Assembly: GCF_042477335.2 (NCBI RefSeq) | Contig: NC_091264.1 | Location: 35,570,386-35,634,385, forward strand | DNA: 64,000 nt | Source of the DNA: Ovis canadensis | Lineage: Eukaryota; Chordata; Mammalia; Artiodactyla; Bovidae | Direction: 5' to 3' | Part shown: positions 41,836 through 54,344 of the stretch, one piece after another | How the letters are laid out: the number at the start of each line of letters is the position of its first letter | Position numbering within the stretch: the first letter of the stretch is position 1 | The notes under the pieces: model-generated | What the model saw: only the letters and a program-made list of their open reading frames with translations | Told to the model about the DNA's origin: nothing | Database searches by the model: none | Program-made: the position numbers and the translations under genes

Positions 41836-44800
41836 ATTTTCAAATAATGAAATAAATGAATAAAATTAAAATTTTCAAATAAGTTTTCCCAATTCTTGCA
41901 CCACCTTGAAAAAAATAATGCTCAATGTTTGACCTTTTTTGAAGCATATTATTATCTTTAAAGATCAGTGGGATGAAATGATTTTGTACCAGTGCAGAAA
42001 TAGGTAACCTTCAACATTCAGTATATACTTCGAGAAAGTCCAGTGTTGGTAGTAAGGTTAGTAGAGTAGGGAAAACTTAAGTGGGATGAGTGCTCATAGA
42101 GACTTACTTGAATTTTATCTTAAACTTAAGCACTGTTTTTAGTTTCTGCATTTGGTTAAATGTGGAAGAAAGCTTATAAGGAAATTTGAGGCATTCTGTG
42201 GGAAAGAATTTGGGGAGAGTGTTAGCGAGATGGAAAGACAATACTTACATTTCTTATTGGAAAAGTACAGATCTGCATTTTGGAGTGGAATAAGACAGCA
42301 ATTGGCACAAAGTGTTACTATATGTAACTTCTTATTTTTGAAAAAATAAGTGGATTTTAAGGACGTGATATTTCTTAATTTTAAATAAATTTATGAACTT
42401 TTCACATATGACATATAACAAGTCAATATGTTTAAATTATGAGGCAGTTAATGGACAGAAATACACAGTTGGTTTAGAGATAATATGTGCATTTCTATAA
42501 TACAGTGATGTATTTCTTTGGCTCAGTGTTTGAAGAAAATCTTGATTCACCCAGATAAGTAAGGGCAACTAGAAATTGCCTGCTAGTAGCTCACCTTTTA
42601 ATTTCAGGATTTACTTCAATTAAACTAATCCAGAACACGAAAGTGGAATATTAGGAAATTTTGTTTCAAACTTGAATCCTAGTAAATAATCAGTTGTATT
42701 CTTTAATTAGTAAGTACTTGTAATCAGATTTGTCTTAAGTGCTTCCAATTCGGATATAATTCCATAAAATCACATTTAGGATGAAAATACACATTCATAA
42801 TATGTTTTTCCATAAAAACCAGCTTGAAGTTTGCCATGTATCTCTCTAAATGAGGGGTTGGACAAGTAAGATGATGTCTTATTAACTTAATAAGATGATC
42901 TAAATTTTAGGACATTTAAGATAAAGATAAAACGTGAAGTGCTTTTGGTTCATTCCATATTGTCAATCGAAAATACCTTCAAATTTTTATTTGTAAGTAA
43001 TCCAATCTGTGATTTTTTTCCCCCCTCCTCTTCTGTGTCTTGGAATATCCTCTGTGAGATACCTTTTAAGTATGATACCATTTTTAGTGTGTTTTAAAAG
43101 TGGTGTCATGTCAAGAGGTTGAAGAGAGGCAAAGAAAGAGGTGAAGATTCTTGATTTGGGTGGGAGCAGGACAGCTGCAGAAGCTGTAAACTGGTGCAAG
43201 TTGTGAAAGATCTGAAAGCTTTTGGAGTTTGTGTTCAAAAAAGAAGAATAAAACCTAATATGATGTGATTGAAATTTAGGTAAATTGGTAATCATTATGA
43301 TGGGTCTGTGACTTCATTAACTGTAAAATTTGATACCCAACTATTAGGCAGGTTTACCTCAAGCGGAATTAGTTCTTTCTCAATGGAGAGGCCAGAACAC
43401 TGGCCTCGGAAATCTGGGTGAAGGTCCATGTATGCCTATAGTTAGCCTCTCAGTACGGGGGATACAGTGCAGCAAAAGCCAGTGCACAGACAGGTGGAGG
43501 TGGCCGGCTTGGCATGGTCGCGAGCAGCGGGCACCCTGGAGAGGTTCAGACTGGTGTCCTGGAAAAGGGAGGAAATGGGTTTTAGCAGTAGGCTTTAGAG
43601 AGCTAGCACGGGAGAAACAAAACCAGTCAAGGTCCAGATTTCTTATGAGAGATACAAGAAAAGCTGTTTGTTCCTGGGAACAAAAGTAGGAGCTTGGTTA
43701 TTGGATTGTTTAGGATGAGCCAGGCAGTAATATTGACAAGGTAACTGAACTCTTAAACTGTTGATCTTACTTATTTTCTGCTTGGCACTGCATCAGTAGC
43801 TGAATCTGTGTGTGTTACAAGTTGTTCTGGGTAACTGGGATGAAAGGAGGTTTTCTGTCTCAGTGCTTGAGGGTATTTCTTGCCCACAGTTTAGCACTTC
43901 CTCTGTTTACTTGGTCTCAGGGATTTGATACATCTGCTTTTTTTTTTGGCTGCTTTTTTCACCTGTTCCTCTCCTTTCTCACCCAAGACAAAGCAGATTA
44001 CAAAATTTCAGCATACCCTTCTGTTTGAGAAACAAGTGCATAGCGCTTAACAGTTTTAAGTAGTTTTAGCTGCCAATATAATAAATAATAGAGTAAGCCA
44101 TAAGAAACTTGAAAGTACTACTGATTGTTTATTCCTGAACAATTTCACTGAAGTGGTATTAGGTTAGTTATTAGAACGACCTTTCTTGGTTTTGCTTTGT
44201 TTTTTAGTAGGGTATATCTGCCCTTTTCAGCCCTCCCTCATACTCCCCCACTCCATGTTATCCACAGCTTTCTTTTAGGTTTGTTTATGCTGGATAGATG
44301 CTCATAATAGTTGACAGTCTTTTATCACTACTAGTAAGCGTATAGAGTTCCCTTCATAATCCTACTAGGGCTTCTCTGACCCAAGACTGTGCTATACTTT
44401 CAGTTTTTAGTTATAATTACTTGGTTTTAGCCCCAGGTGAGTTAGGTATTTTCTTTTTAGGGTCTAAATGTTTCTTCTTTTGGACTAAATGACATTACCT
44501 CTTTTCTGTTTCTTGGGTTTTGTTTGATAGTTTCTGAAGACCTCAGTTGTCTGAATGTTCTATTCTTTTGATTCTTTTATTTCAACTGAAAGCATGTTTA
44601 CTGGTTGTTTGTATTTAAAGGAGCTCTTACTCTTACAAGTAACTCTACTGTTTAAGTATTCATGATTCTAAAATGATATCTAGCTTAAAATGTTGATCTA
44701 GTGTCAGACATGGCAGTTTTATGGACTCTTTCGTGGAATCTCGTTATACCACATCATTCTTTTCCATTGCCTCCAGTAGACTTGTGTTTTTAAACTTTAA

Positions 44801-45306
44801 AATTTTGTTTACTTACTCCACTTGCTTTCATGATCACATTTTATTTCTCAACTAAGTTTCAAAGCAGAGATGACTAATATAGGATCCTGAATTCCAGTGA
44901 CTATTTTAGTGCCACGTAGCTCTGGTTCTTTTTGATGATGCAGTGTCCAGGTAATTCTTAGGGAGTGACTGTGACATCTAATCACTAGGAGTTCCCAGTG
45001 GAAAAATACTTTAAGTGTGGTAACAGTAACAGTTACCACCAACATTAAGAAAAAGGTTCTGTCTCAAGGCCACATTTTGTCAAAGAAAAGAGCTGCCAGT
45101 GAGAGATAAATCCAGAAGTATCTGTCTTAATGAGAGGAATGTGATTAATGGCATGTTCGATGCTAGGAATATTGGGACACGTACACATCTAGTGGTTTAC
45201 AGCAGTGTTAGAGGTTGGGCATATTATTGAAGTCGTTTGGATTTAAAAAATTTCACACAGGAAATTCTGATGTAAATGCTCCCATGTCTCCTTCCCTCCA
45301 GTTGTT
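41836..45306. other. 3.5 kb of single-copy sequence, SINE-free
   Basis: No ruminant SINE or BovB is seen here, unlike the region upstream of the CpG island. A GC-richer patch lies at about 43,385-43,700. The open frames at 42152-42349 (65 codons) and 43432-43689 (85 codons) have no recognised domain and no clear flanking splice sites. I leave them uncalled. Confidence 0.5.
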
Positions 45307-45394
45307 GATGAGTGTCATCAGTGGGTTGGGATACCTGAGTGTTGTGATAGGATGAGTGTTATCAGTGGGTTGGGATGGCTGAGTGTTGTGAAAG
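45307..45394. repeat. 44-bp tandem duplication
   Basis: Units 45307-45350 and 45351-45394 both start GATGAGTGT and contain ATCAGTGGGTTGGGAT. They differ at about four positions. Confidence 0.9.
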
Positions 45395-45940
45395 GAATAA
45401 GACTTATCATAATAGGAATAAAACTTAGCTCACAGATCACCAGAAATCCATTGAGAAAGGGAATTTAGTACATTAAGAAAGTATCAGTGTCAGAAATGTC
45501 AAAATATAATAGAAATATAAGGAAAATCAGGATATAGATTCCTGCATTGGAAGGCAAATAGGATTTGTTCATTTCTCCTCATTTGACCAATGACGTCATG
45601 AGTCCTTGACAGTAGCCAGGATATTTTTTTCTCTCCTCCTGGTACTGAACCTTTAGAGTGAAGCACACCTTCATTCGAACTGTTTTCTTCAAGACCCTTT
45701 TACCTGAAGCACTAAAACTGTACTAACCTTGGTGTCTGTCAGTGCCCCCGGTGCTGGGAAGGTCAGAATTTCCTTAACATCTAGGCTGACTTTGTTAATT
45801 ATCAGAGTTCTGTTCTACAGTGTATGTATTTATCATGATTGTTAAAATAATCAAATGCGAAGTTGTTTGGTTTATAAGTATCGAATTTCATATATTTGTA
45901 GCAGCGTGTAATGATTTTAGGAAACATACTTAAAGTTGGT
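45395..45940. other. Nothing recognised
   Basis: Single-copy AT-rich intron-like sequence. Confidence 0.45.
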
Positions 45941-46172
45941 CTTTCAAATGTATGGGCTTCCCTAGTGGCTCAGATGGTAAAGTATCTGCCTGCAATGTAG
46001 GAGACCCAGATTCAATCCCTGGGTCAGGAAGATCCCCTGGAGGAGGGCGTGGCAGCCCACTCCAGTATTCTTGGCTGGAGAATTCCATGGGCAGAGGAGC
46101 CTGGCAGACTACAGTCCATGGGATCTCAAAGAGTCGGTCACGACTGAGCAACTAACACACTTTCAAATGTAT
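45941..46172 (+). repeat. Bov-tA SINE with 13-bp target-site duplication
   Basis: CTTTCAAATGTAT at 45941-45953 and 46160-46172 flanks a full Bov-tA. Confidence 0.93.
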
Positions 46173-46554
46173 ACTCTTCTATGTTTTTTTCCTAATTGTT
46201 GTTAGACTAAATAGTTAGATTTTTTTTTTTTTAATTAGACTTTAATTAAAGCTCCAGCTCTGCTGCAGCAGAATGTAGCCTGATGAGTATTGCGCCTTGC
46301 TGCTTTGGAGTGTGCATGTGTGTGCACGTGTGCATGTGTTTGAGGTATTTAAGATGAAGACTCCATTTTTTCCTTACCTCTTAATTAGATCATTTTTTAT
46401 CAAGCACACTTTTTTGAAGCAGTTAAATTACCTTACATGATGAAAACAAATCTGTCGATGAATTTTCAGAATGAATGTCATGGAAATGTAAAGGCTATAT
46501 TTTAAATTTCTAGGTAACCTCTTTCCCGCAAAAATTGCCTAAATTTCTTATATT
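46173..46554. other. Nothing recognised
   Basis: A T run at about 46220-46232 and a short TG/CA-rich stretch at 46311-46341. Confidence 0.45.
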
Positions 46555-46632
46555 CTATGCAACCCAACTGAATTTACTATTAGAACCTCACAGCTATGCA
46601 ACCCAGCTGAACTTATGATTAGAACCTCACAG
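46555..46632. repeat. 39-bp tandem duplication
   Basis: CTATGCAACCCA begins both units (46555-46593 and 46594-46632). Both end in ATTAGAACCTCACAG. Confidence 0.88.
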
Positions 46633-46874
46633 TTTAAAGCCTAAATAAAAATTCCTATATTATTGCTCTCTTTTATATGTAATAATCTTACTTGCCTGGA
46701 GCTTATGTATGCCAGAGACCCCATAACTTATTTTATACTATTAAAAAAACCGTAATACTCTTAGTAACTCGCAGAAAATTGGGAGCTTGCTGTGTGTTCA
46801 CCAAGTTTGTGATTCAGTAGTGTTTTAATTTGGAGTAGTTGGAGTGGATGAGGTCTCACTTTGTTTTTAAAGAA

Positions 46875-47079
46875 CAGTTGACCGTTGGTTTGAGCTTCCC
46901 AGGTCCACTTATATATAGATTTTTCAGTGGTAAATGTCTCAGTACTATAGGATCTGCGGTTGGTTGAATTTGTGAATGCAGAACTGCTGGTCCAAAGAGC
47001 TGACTAAAAATTATATTTAAATTTTCAACTGTGAGGAAGATTGGCACTCCTAACCGCTGTGTTGTTCAGGGGTCAGCTG
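46875..47079. mobile_element. MER8-like non-autonomous Tigger element
   Basis: The left end CAGTTGACCGTTG and the right end, which reads CAGCTGACCCCTG in reverse complement, form terminal inverted repeats. The interior ('gtccacttatatatagattt', 'gatctgcggttggttgaat') matches the MER8/Tigger2 family as I recall it. It has no coding capacity. Confidence 0.68.
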
Positions 47080-47459
47080 TGAACTCTTTAATCTTTCCTG
47101 TATGACTCACTGAGACTCTTTGAGTCCCTTTAGTAGAGAATCAGTAATCAAGGATATTGAACATCTTGTCAGGTGGGTCTGCAGCTTGCCTACTCCATGA
47201 ATGTTACAATGAGGTAACATATTTCTACTAAGTAAAGGGGAAATTGCTTATTTTTCAGTTGAGAGATATTTCTTTATGATTCTCCAATTTATCCTGTTAA
47301 ATAAATTTAGGCATAAAGGCTTAATTTGCTTCAAAAAGTTTGTGTAAAATAACTTGAACAATGTTGTTGAACTATAAAATTATATCATCCTAAATGGGTA
47401 TTATGAAGCAGCTATACATACATTCTTTGAAGCATACTAGATAGATACATTACATATAT
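47080..47459. other. Nothing recognised
   Basis: AT-rich. Confidence 0.45.
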
Positions 47460-47690
47460 AATTAAAATTTTTCTAGTCGCTGTGTTAGAAGATACAGGAA
47501 AGGTGAAATTAAATGTTTTGGATATGTTTTTTTCTACATGTTCAATATAAAAGTCGTTAATTTGTATACTTTTCTTTGTCTTTGTAATCTATTATGTATC
47601 ACACATTTATCTCAGTTTGGACTAGCCATGATTCAAGTGCTTCATATTACCTGTGGCTAGTGGTTACTGACTAGATGATGCAGTTTTAGA
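47460..47690 (-). repeat. hAT-type DNA transposon remnant (MER58/MER63-like)
   Basis: 'ctcagtttggactagccatg', 'ttcaagtgcttcatattacc' and 'tgtggctagtggttactg' belong to a mammal-wide MER repeat. The family and strand are uncertain. Confidence 0.42.
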
Positions 47691-48740
47691 ATGTAACTCT
47701 TAAAGGCTTTTGTGAATCTAGGGAGAGTGTATGTGAAAACATTTTATAAGTACTATGCAGTTATAAATAGTTACGTAAGGAATTGAACTATTGTAGGGTT
47801 TATGTAAATAAACCATTTTTGGCCTTTACCAATTAGTTTTTTATTAGATATTTAATTATTTTTGATTAAATAACAAGTATATATTCTCATGGAAACCCCC
47901 AATGTGGTTTAAAAATGAACAAATTTAAATATTATTGCCAAAAAATTGTGAATTAATTTACACATTGTTCATGTATTTGGGTTAATATTTTCTCTCAAAA
48001 GACTTACATTTTAACTGTGTTACACCTTGGTCTTTTACTCATTTATCCGTCAATAATAGGGGAATCATAGGATTTATTTATTTTTTTTTTGAGGGGGTGA
48101 GTTCTACAAAATTTCTCGACAAAAATTTATTGGTATTTTTAAAAATCTGGCTTCAAATGTGCTTAAAATTAATTTCTAGTGTTTTTTCAGAGTTAATAGT
48201 GGATTAAAAATCTGAAGAATATTTAATTGAATTTTCCAACTTATTTGCTTTTTAGATAGATTTTGTAGATTTGTTGTTTTTAGGATTTATTATTTTGGGA
48301 GGAGACATCACATGCACATGATAATTTGTTTTGGGCTAATTCTTAATTTTTGTGAGAGTGAAATCCTTTTTTGTTTTTAAACTTTGCTTAAGGTTGTTTT
48401 TTGGGTGTCTGTCACCTATTGATCTGATTTAGTACTGTTTAAAGGAATGCAGTGCTATGTAAAAGCTTCTTTATACCACATTTTCTTTTCTTCTCTTTTA
48501 CTGTATGGTAAAAGTATATGATACTTTGCATACTTTTCACACTCTGTGTGAAATACAGAAAGGAGAGATGGGTTTTGTGTGTGATATCTGAAGAACGACT
48601 GCATTTATTTATCTGCTCTAAGAAATGCTGATTATCAGTTCGGTGTTTAACAAGCTTGAGGAAGTAAATTATAGAAATTCTAATATGCATATAGCTAAAA
48701 GGTTGCAAAATGCCAGACTAGATGAATCACAAGGTGGAAT
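47691..48740. other. AT-rich single-copy sequence
   Basis: T-rich with a T run at about 48080. Nothing recognised. Confidence 0.45.
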
Positions 48741-49518
48741 GTAGATTGCCAGGAGAAATATCAACAACCTCAGATATGCAGATGATACCACTCTGCTGGT
48801 GGAAAGTGAAGAGGAACTAAGAGCCTCTTGATGAGGGTGAAAGAGGAGAGTGAAAAAGCTGGCTTAAAACTCAGCTTTCAGAAAACTAAGATCATGGCAT
48901 CCAATCCCATCACTTCATGGCAAATAGATGGGGAAACAATGGAAACAGTGACAAACTTTACTTTCTTGGGCTCCAGAATCACTGTGGACAGTGATTGCAG
49001 CCATGAAATTAAAAGACATTTGCTCCTTGGAAGAAAAGCTAAGACAAACCTAGACAGCATATTAAGCAGAGACATCACTTTGCTGACAAATGTCCATATA
49101 GTCAAATCTATGGTTTTTCCAGTAATCATGTACAGATGTGAGAGTTGGACCATAAAGAAGGCTGAATGCTGAGGAATTGATGCTTTTGAATTGTGATGAT
49201 GAGAAGACTCTTGAGAGTCCCTTGGATAGCAAGGAGATCAAACCAGTCAATCCTAAAGGAAATGAACGCTGAATATTCATTGGAAGGACTAATGCTGAAG
49301 CTCCAATACTTTGGCCACCTGATGCAAAGAGCTGACTCACTGGATAAAACTCTAATGCTGGGAAAGATTGAGGGCAACAGGGGAAGGGGACGACAGAGGA
49401 TGAGATGTTGGATGGCATCACTGATTCAAAGGACTTGAGTTGGAACAAACTCCGGGAGATAGTGAAGGACAGGGAAGCCTGTTACGCTGCAGTTCATAAT
49501 GTCACATAGAGTAGGACA
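48741..49518 (+). mobile_element. BovB 3' portion, older and decayed
   Basis: It starts just before the RT motif C and keeps YADD at 48775-48786. It then carries a frameshift and a stop near 48828, and further changes. The C-terminal region is broken at about 49190, with the [12 protein letters not shown] segment reading through TGATGA. The 3' tip is eroded. It appears older than the copies upstream of the CpG island. Confidence 0.88.
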
Positions 49519-50584
49519 GTAGTTTTTTCATTTCTCCATTTATGGTGAAGATAGTCCTGGAAATAAATTTCTGGTAAAGATGTTTGGTTTATGGTTAAAA
49601 AAAAATTAACCCTGAAAATAACTGAAAATACTAAAAATGAGTAGGAAATAAGAGTTGGAACCGTTTAAGTATTTTTTATCATACAGCTACTTCTTTGGCA
49701 ATAAAGCTTATAGGGAAGTATGTTTCTGTTCATTTTTGTGTAACTTTCTATATCTTGACTTTTCTATAATAAAGGTTATTACTATAATAGTTGCTATAAT
49801 ATAAACAAAGTTAGGTCCTATAATTATATAGGTGTTATAATGTAAATAAGGTTAATTTGACATACCCAGTTAGATGATGCTATTGTGCTATTTATCTGTA
49901 TTTTATTAATCCAAACCAAAGTAAACATTCCCTAGTGAATGCTCGTACTACTCAAACTTATTTGGAATTTGTGTGAACTGTTACATTATTTATTCATTAG
50001 ATGGTATTTCATTATCAAAAAAATATGGAATTATTAGTGCAGAACAGTCACAACTTTTATAGTGTTATTATCTTAAATATTTCTGTGCATGATCTTTTAA
50101 AAAATTAGGGCTTTTTAAGAGTTTTAAGCTTAGTTTTCAGATATTTTCGTTTTAAAAATATCAATATTTTTAACTTAAGTGTTTAAAACATATTCCACCA
50201 GAACTACCCCCCACCTCATTTCTTCTTGCAACCAAGTTGTTATCTAAAAAATGTTTTTGAGGATTAAATTCTTAGAGTGGTTTAGTGTACTTTTTAAATA
50301 CTTCACTTTCTTTTACTTCATTTTCATTCTGGGTTTTCATAGTTGTCTTTTTTGTTCTTATAAATACTTTCAATTATTAGTCTTCCCAGTTTTCAGTTTG
50401 TTTGCTTTAGTTTAGAAATTTCTCCTTTCTCTATAATTTTGATATTTGCTTCCATTTCCTTCTCTCCCGCCTGTCTACTTCCTTTTGTTTGAGTGTGTGT
50501 GTGTGAAGAGTTCTCTTTTACTCAGTTAGAACTGTGGGATATGGTATGAGATGAAAATCTGTATGTAGTGTGTTACCCTTATAC
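49519..50584. other. AT-rich single-copy sequence
   Basis: No repeat or exon recognised. A short GTGT run at 50491-50504. Confidence 0.45.
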
Positions 50585-50815
50585 ACAGTTTTGTGGCGGT
50601 TTTGTGTTGACATTTGGGGCCAGAAACTACTTGGTGAGAGGCTATCCTGTGTTTTGATGGGTGCTTAGCAGCATCCCTAACCTCTACCCAGTAGATGCCA
50701 GTAGAATTCCCTGAGTTTTAACCACCAAAAATGTCTCCAGACATTCCAAAGTGTCCCCTATGGGGCAGAATTATCTTGGTTGAGAACCATTGCCCTAATA
50801 TAAATTAGTTCTGAA
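50585..50815 (-). repeat. MER20 hAT-Charlie element
   Basis: 'tttgacatttggggcc' is found here in altered form near 50608. 'agcagcatccctaacctc', 'aatgtctccagacattcc' and 'cttggttgagaaccattgc' follow MER20 in reverse. Confidence 0.78.
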
Positions 50816-52074
50816 TTTATATGTTCTAAATCTAGTTGTCCTGAGAGACACTGACTTGCTGTTTTAGCCCCAAACTTACGTTTTCTGGGGCAAAGCTTGA
50901 GGTTAAGACCTCACACAGTGGACTTTTTACGAGGCCAGGGGGATCAGGTTCACATAGACTAATACACAAAGGCTAATTTTTATTTAATGCTTATTTTAGA
51001 ATCTGTAGATCATGTGGTTTTTCATATTACATCTATTTATATGACAAATTAGATTTTCCAGGATTAAACCTATCCCATGATAGACCTTGCTTAGTTGTAA
51101 TAGCCAATTATCTAATTATGCATTTGAATTCCCTTTGTTGATATTTTATTTAGAACCATTTCTATTTGAGAGAGTACATTTCTGGGTGCAATCTGTGGTC
51201 TGAATAACATTCAAATTATTTCAAATACTGATTATTTTTAAATAATGAAGATTTGTAGATGTACTTTGTGTTCTATAGAAGTTTTGCAAAAGCCTTTAAA
51301 ACAAGTTTTTTTTCTTTCTTTAGTAACTTTTTCTGAAGTCATTTTTTAAGACCACTTTCTGATTTTATTCCTGGATTGATCTGTTGATTTCTAAAAATTT
51401 CTTGAGTAACTAGTTTTTCTTTAAAATAGAAATTTATCCATTTCATTGAGATTTTTAGGCTTGGAACTTTTATAGCATATCCAAGAACAAGCCTAGTTTG
51501 GTTAAGTTCTCACATCCCACTGGACTGCTGAGTCTGGCCCAGCTCTGCAGCATCTCTTTTTAGAGTGTTGAATTGGCAGATCTCTTTGTGTGTTCTGTAA
51601 TCTCTTGTGGCTCCGGTTTATTTTTCATTGCTCATCCTGATAGGCTTCTTTGAGGTATTCAATCTTTTGAGATGCTTTGGAAATGGATTGCTGGATGGGT
51701 TAACCAGAACAGTGCTAGTGCTGTTTGAGATCACTTGGTGGAATGCACCAGTTAAATATACATATTTTCGATATTAGATGTTAGAAGGGCTATTCGTATA
51801 TTGGCAAAAAAATATACCCAGATATCTAGGATGAATTTATTTTGAAGTTTACTGACTTCAGAAAGATCTGGTTCACTTAGCTCTAATAAGTGAGATGCTA
51901 GTGTTTTTTTTTTTTAATATAGTTTGATTATCTGAGAAAAATTAAAAATAGAATGCTACTTTAACGTGTATATGACAAGCTGATTTTTAATGAATTAAGT
52001 TAATTTTACTGGAGAAAACATGGATTGTTGCAAGTTGGACTTTTGAATAAAGGTTTTAAGTGGCTAAAATATAG
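50816..52074. other. Single-copy sequence, nothing recognised
   Basis: A T run at about 51905-51917. No exon evidence. Confidence 0.45.
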
Positions 52075-53810
52075 GAAAGTCAACTCTTTTTCTGCAAGAT
52101 GACAAAAATAAAGAGTAATTTAATGAGAAATTCATTGTACTGAGAGGCAGACCTGCTTGGTGTAACATTACGGAGATAAAATTTTTGTCTGACTCTTCTT
52201 GCTTTTTCATTTTCTGAAAGCATTTCTGTAGTTACCAATCCTTCTTTAACAGCTTGGTTTAGTTTCACTGCCTGTATTATAGAAGGATCCACCTCGTAAA
52301 AGAAGTCAAAAGCTGTCTTGAATAATCAGCACCCTTCTGCGAGATTATCTCCTGTCAGTCTGTATCTGGCACTGCTGTTTCTATGTCATCTTTGGAAGCA
52401 TTGCTATTAATTCCTGTTGCATATTGTCTGTTAGCTCTTGAATTTCTGCAAGATCCCTGTCTTGAAACCCTTCATCCTCCACATTTTTTTTTTTTTTTTT
52501 TTTTTGCCATATCTATACTCTCTCATGGTTTCCTTGACTGGCTCTGTTGTAAATGCTGTTAAGTCATGTACAACATCTGGACATAGTTTTCCCCACTGGG
52601 AATTTTTTGTTTCAGGATTGATGGCTTTCATGGCTTTTAAAAAAGTTACAACAGTGGCATCTTGAGTGGTATAATCCTTCCAGACCTTCATGATCTCTCT
52701 GTCAGGGTCCTCTTCTGTAAGTATTGCCAACCTATTCTGTAGCCTAATGTACGATGAGCCTTAAAGGTCCTTTGACCCCCTGATCTAGAGGCTGAATTAG
52801 AGACATTGTGTATGAGGGCAAATAGGTAACTAACGCCTTCATTATTGAACTCATGGGGTCGTTGTTCAATAACAATGGCCAGGGGACATTGTCCAATAAC
52901 AGAAGAACTTTAAAAAGTAGTTCTTCACTGGCCAAATACTTCCTGACTTAGAGAATATGTCAGTGGAACCAGTCCTTTTTTCTGGATTGGATTCTCATCC
53001 AGACCTTCTTGTTTTATAACCAGAAGATTGACAACTGATGTTTATCTTTTCCCTCAAGGCTCAAGAATTAGTAGCTTTATAGAGGAGGGCAGTCCGGACC
53101 ATAAACCCAACTGCATTTGCACAAAACGGTGTTAGCCAGTCTCTTCCTCTCTTAAATCCTGGTGTTTGCTTCTTTCTCTTCCTCCCTCCCTCTCTCTCTT
53201 TTTTTTTACACTAATTATTCTTTTGACTGCCCTCCGCCCCCGCCCCAAAATAGGGCACCTTTGTCTGCAGTAAAAACCTTTTCAGATACCATTTCTCCTC
53301 AGTGATTTTCTTAATGACATGTGAGAACTCTGCTGCTGTCTCTTGGTCAGCAGAAGCTGTTTCTCCAATTATCTTGACATTTTTAAAGCCAAACCTCTTT
53401 CTAAAATTATCAAACTATCCTTTGCTGGCATTAAATTCTCCCAGCTTCACATTCTTCATCTTCCTCTTGCTTTAAGTTTTCAGGCAATGATTTTGCTGTT
53501 TTTCTTGAATCATACTAGAGTCTGTCGGTATGCCTTTCTTATAGCAATCCTGAATTAAAAGTCGCATTTAGTAAAAAGTGCAAAGTTTTCACAGTCTGGG
53601 ACAGCTGCAGTGAGTGACAGCTTCACAAATTTCCTGTCTTTTATTTTTTTAATTTAATAATAGTCCTTACCCTGAATTTGTTTATCTTGAAATAGTGGTC
53701 AATTGTAGCTATAGATCTCAATCTGACGCATATCAAATAATTCAACTTTTTTTTGTGTCACAACTTTTCTGTTTCTTGGGATCATTTCCAGCATTAGTAG
53801 AGGCACTTTG
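52075..53810 (-). mobile_element. Tigger (pogo/CENP-B-type) transposase relic, TIGD1-like
   Basis: Minus-strand frames follow a Tigger transposase from N- to C-terminus. An N-terminal HTH region (KKVELFDMRQIEI) lies near 53,740. It is followed by GEFNASKG and KRFGFKNVKIIGETASADQE (53,270-53,450), PGFKRGRDWLTPFCANAVGFM (about 53,080-53,170), LLLLDNVPWPLLLNND with SLIQPLDQGV (52,744-52,935), MKVWKDYTTQDA and WGKLCPDVVHDLTAF (52,430-52,730), then MDPSIIQAVKLNQ (52,080-52,292). One DDE-family Asp (LLLLDN) is kept. The segment expected to hold the first Asp, near 53,200, is replaced by a CT/T-rich simple repeat. There are many stops and frameshifts, and a T run at about 52,487-52,506. It is not functional. 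Confidence 0.87.
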
Positions 53811-53814
53811 TATC

Positions 53815-54043
53815 ACAGTGGTATTTCACTGGATGACTGTACCAGTTTTTTTTTAGTCCATTTGTCTATTGAAGAGCATTTGGGATTTTTCTAGTTTGTG
53901 GCAGTTAAGAACAGAGCTGTTATAAACATTTGTGTATAGATTTTTATGTCAACGTAAGTTTTACTTCTTCAGTATGTATAGTTTGGAGTCATATGGTAAG
54001 TGTCTATTTATGTGAAACTTCCAAATTCCTGAGCGTATATACC

Positions 54044-54086
<43 letters not shown>

Positions 54087-54200
54087 TGGCACCAGCAGTG
54101 TATTAGAGTATCAATTGCTTCATGTCTTTGTGTGTGTGTGTGTGTGTTTTTTTAATGTTAGCCATTCTGATAGGTGTGTAGCAGTATCTCATGGTGTAGA
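53815..54200 (-). repeat. Old L1 (L1M) segment with expanded GT runs
   Basis: Reverse L1: 'cagttaagaacagagctgtt', 'gtttggagtcatatggtaag', 'gttagccattctgataggtg'. Two GT microsatellites (54045-54084 and 54129-54147) have grown inside it. Confidence 0.68.
54045..54084. repeat. (GT)20 microsatellite
   Basis: Forty uninterrupted bases of TG repeat, probably polymorphic. A second of about 19 bases lies at 54129-54147. Confidence 0.95.
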
Positions 54201-54344
54201 ATTGGGAGATTTCTTCTTTAAATTTTGCCGGGGAAGCCTTCTGGCTCTCGGGATTTCTTTTTTTAGAAGGCTTTTAACTACAGACTCAATTTAAAAATAG
54301 TTATTCAGACTCTCTCAAACTACTAAAGCTTTGCGGATTCATGT

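Noticed and set aside
42152..42349. 65-codon frame (MVKCGRKLIRKFEAFCG...) as a possible intronic exon or small gene
   Set aside because: No convincing splice sites or homology that I can recognise. Length is within chance for this composition.
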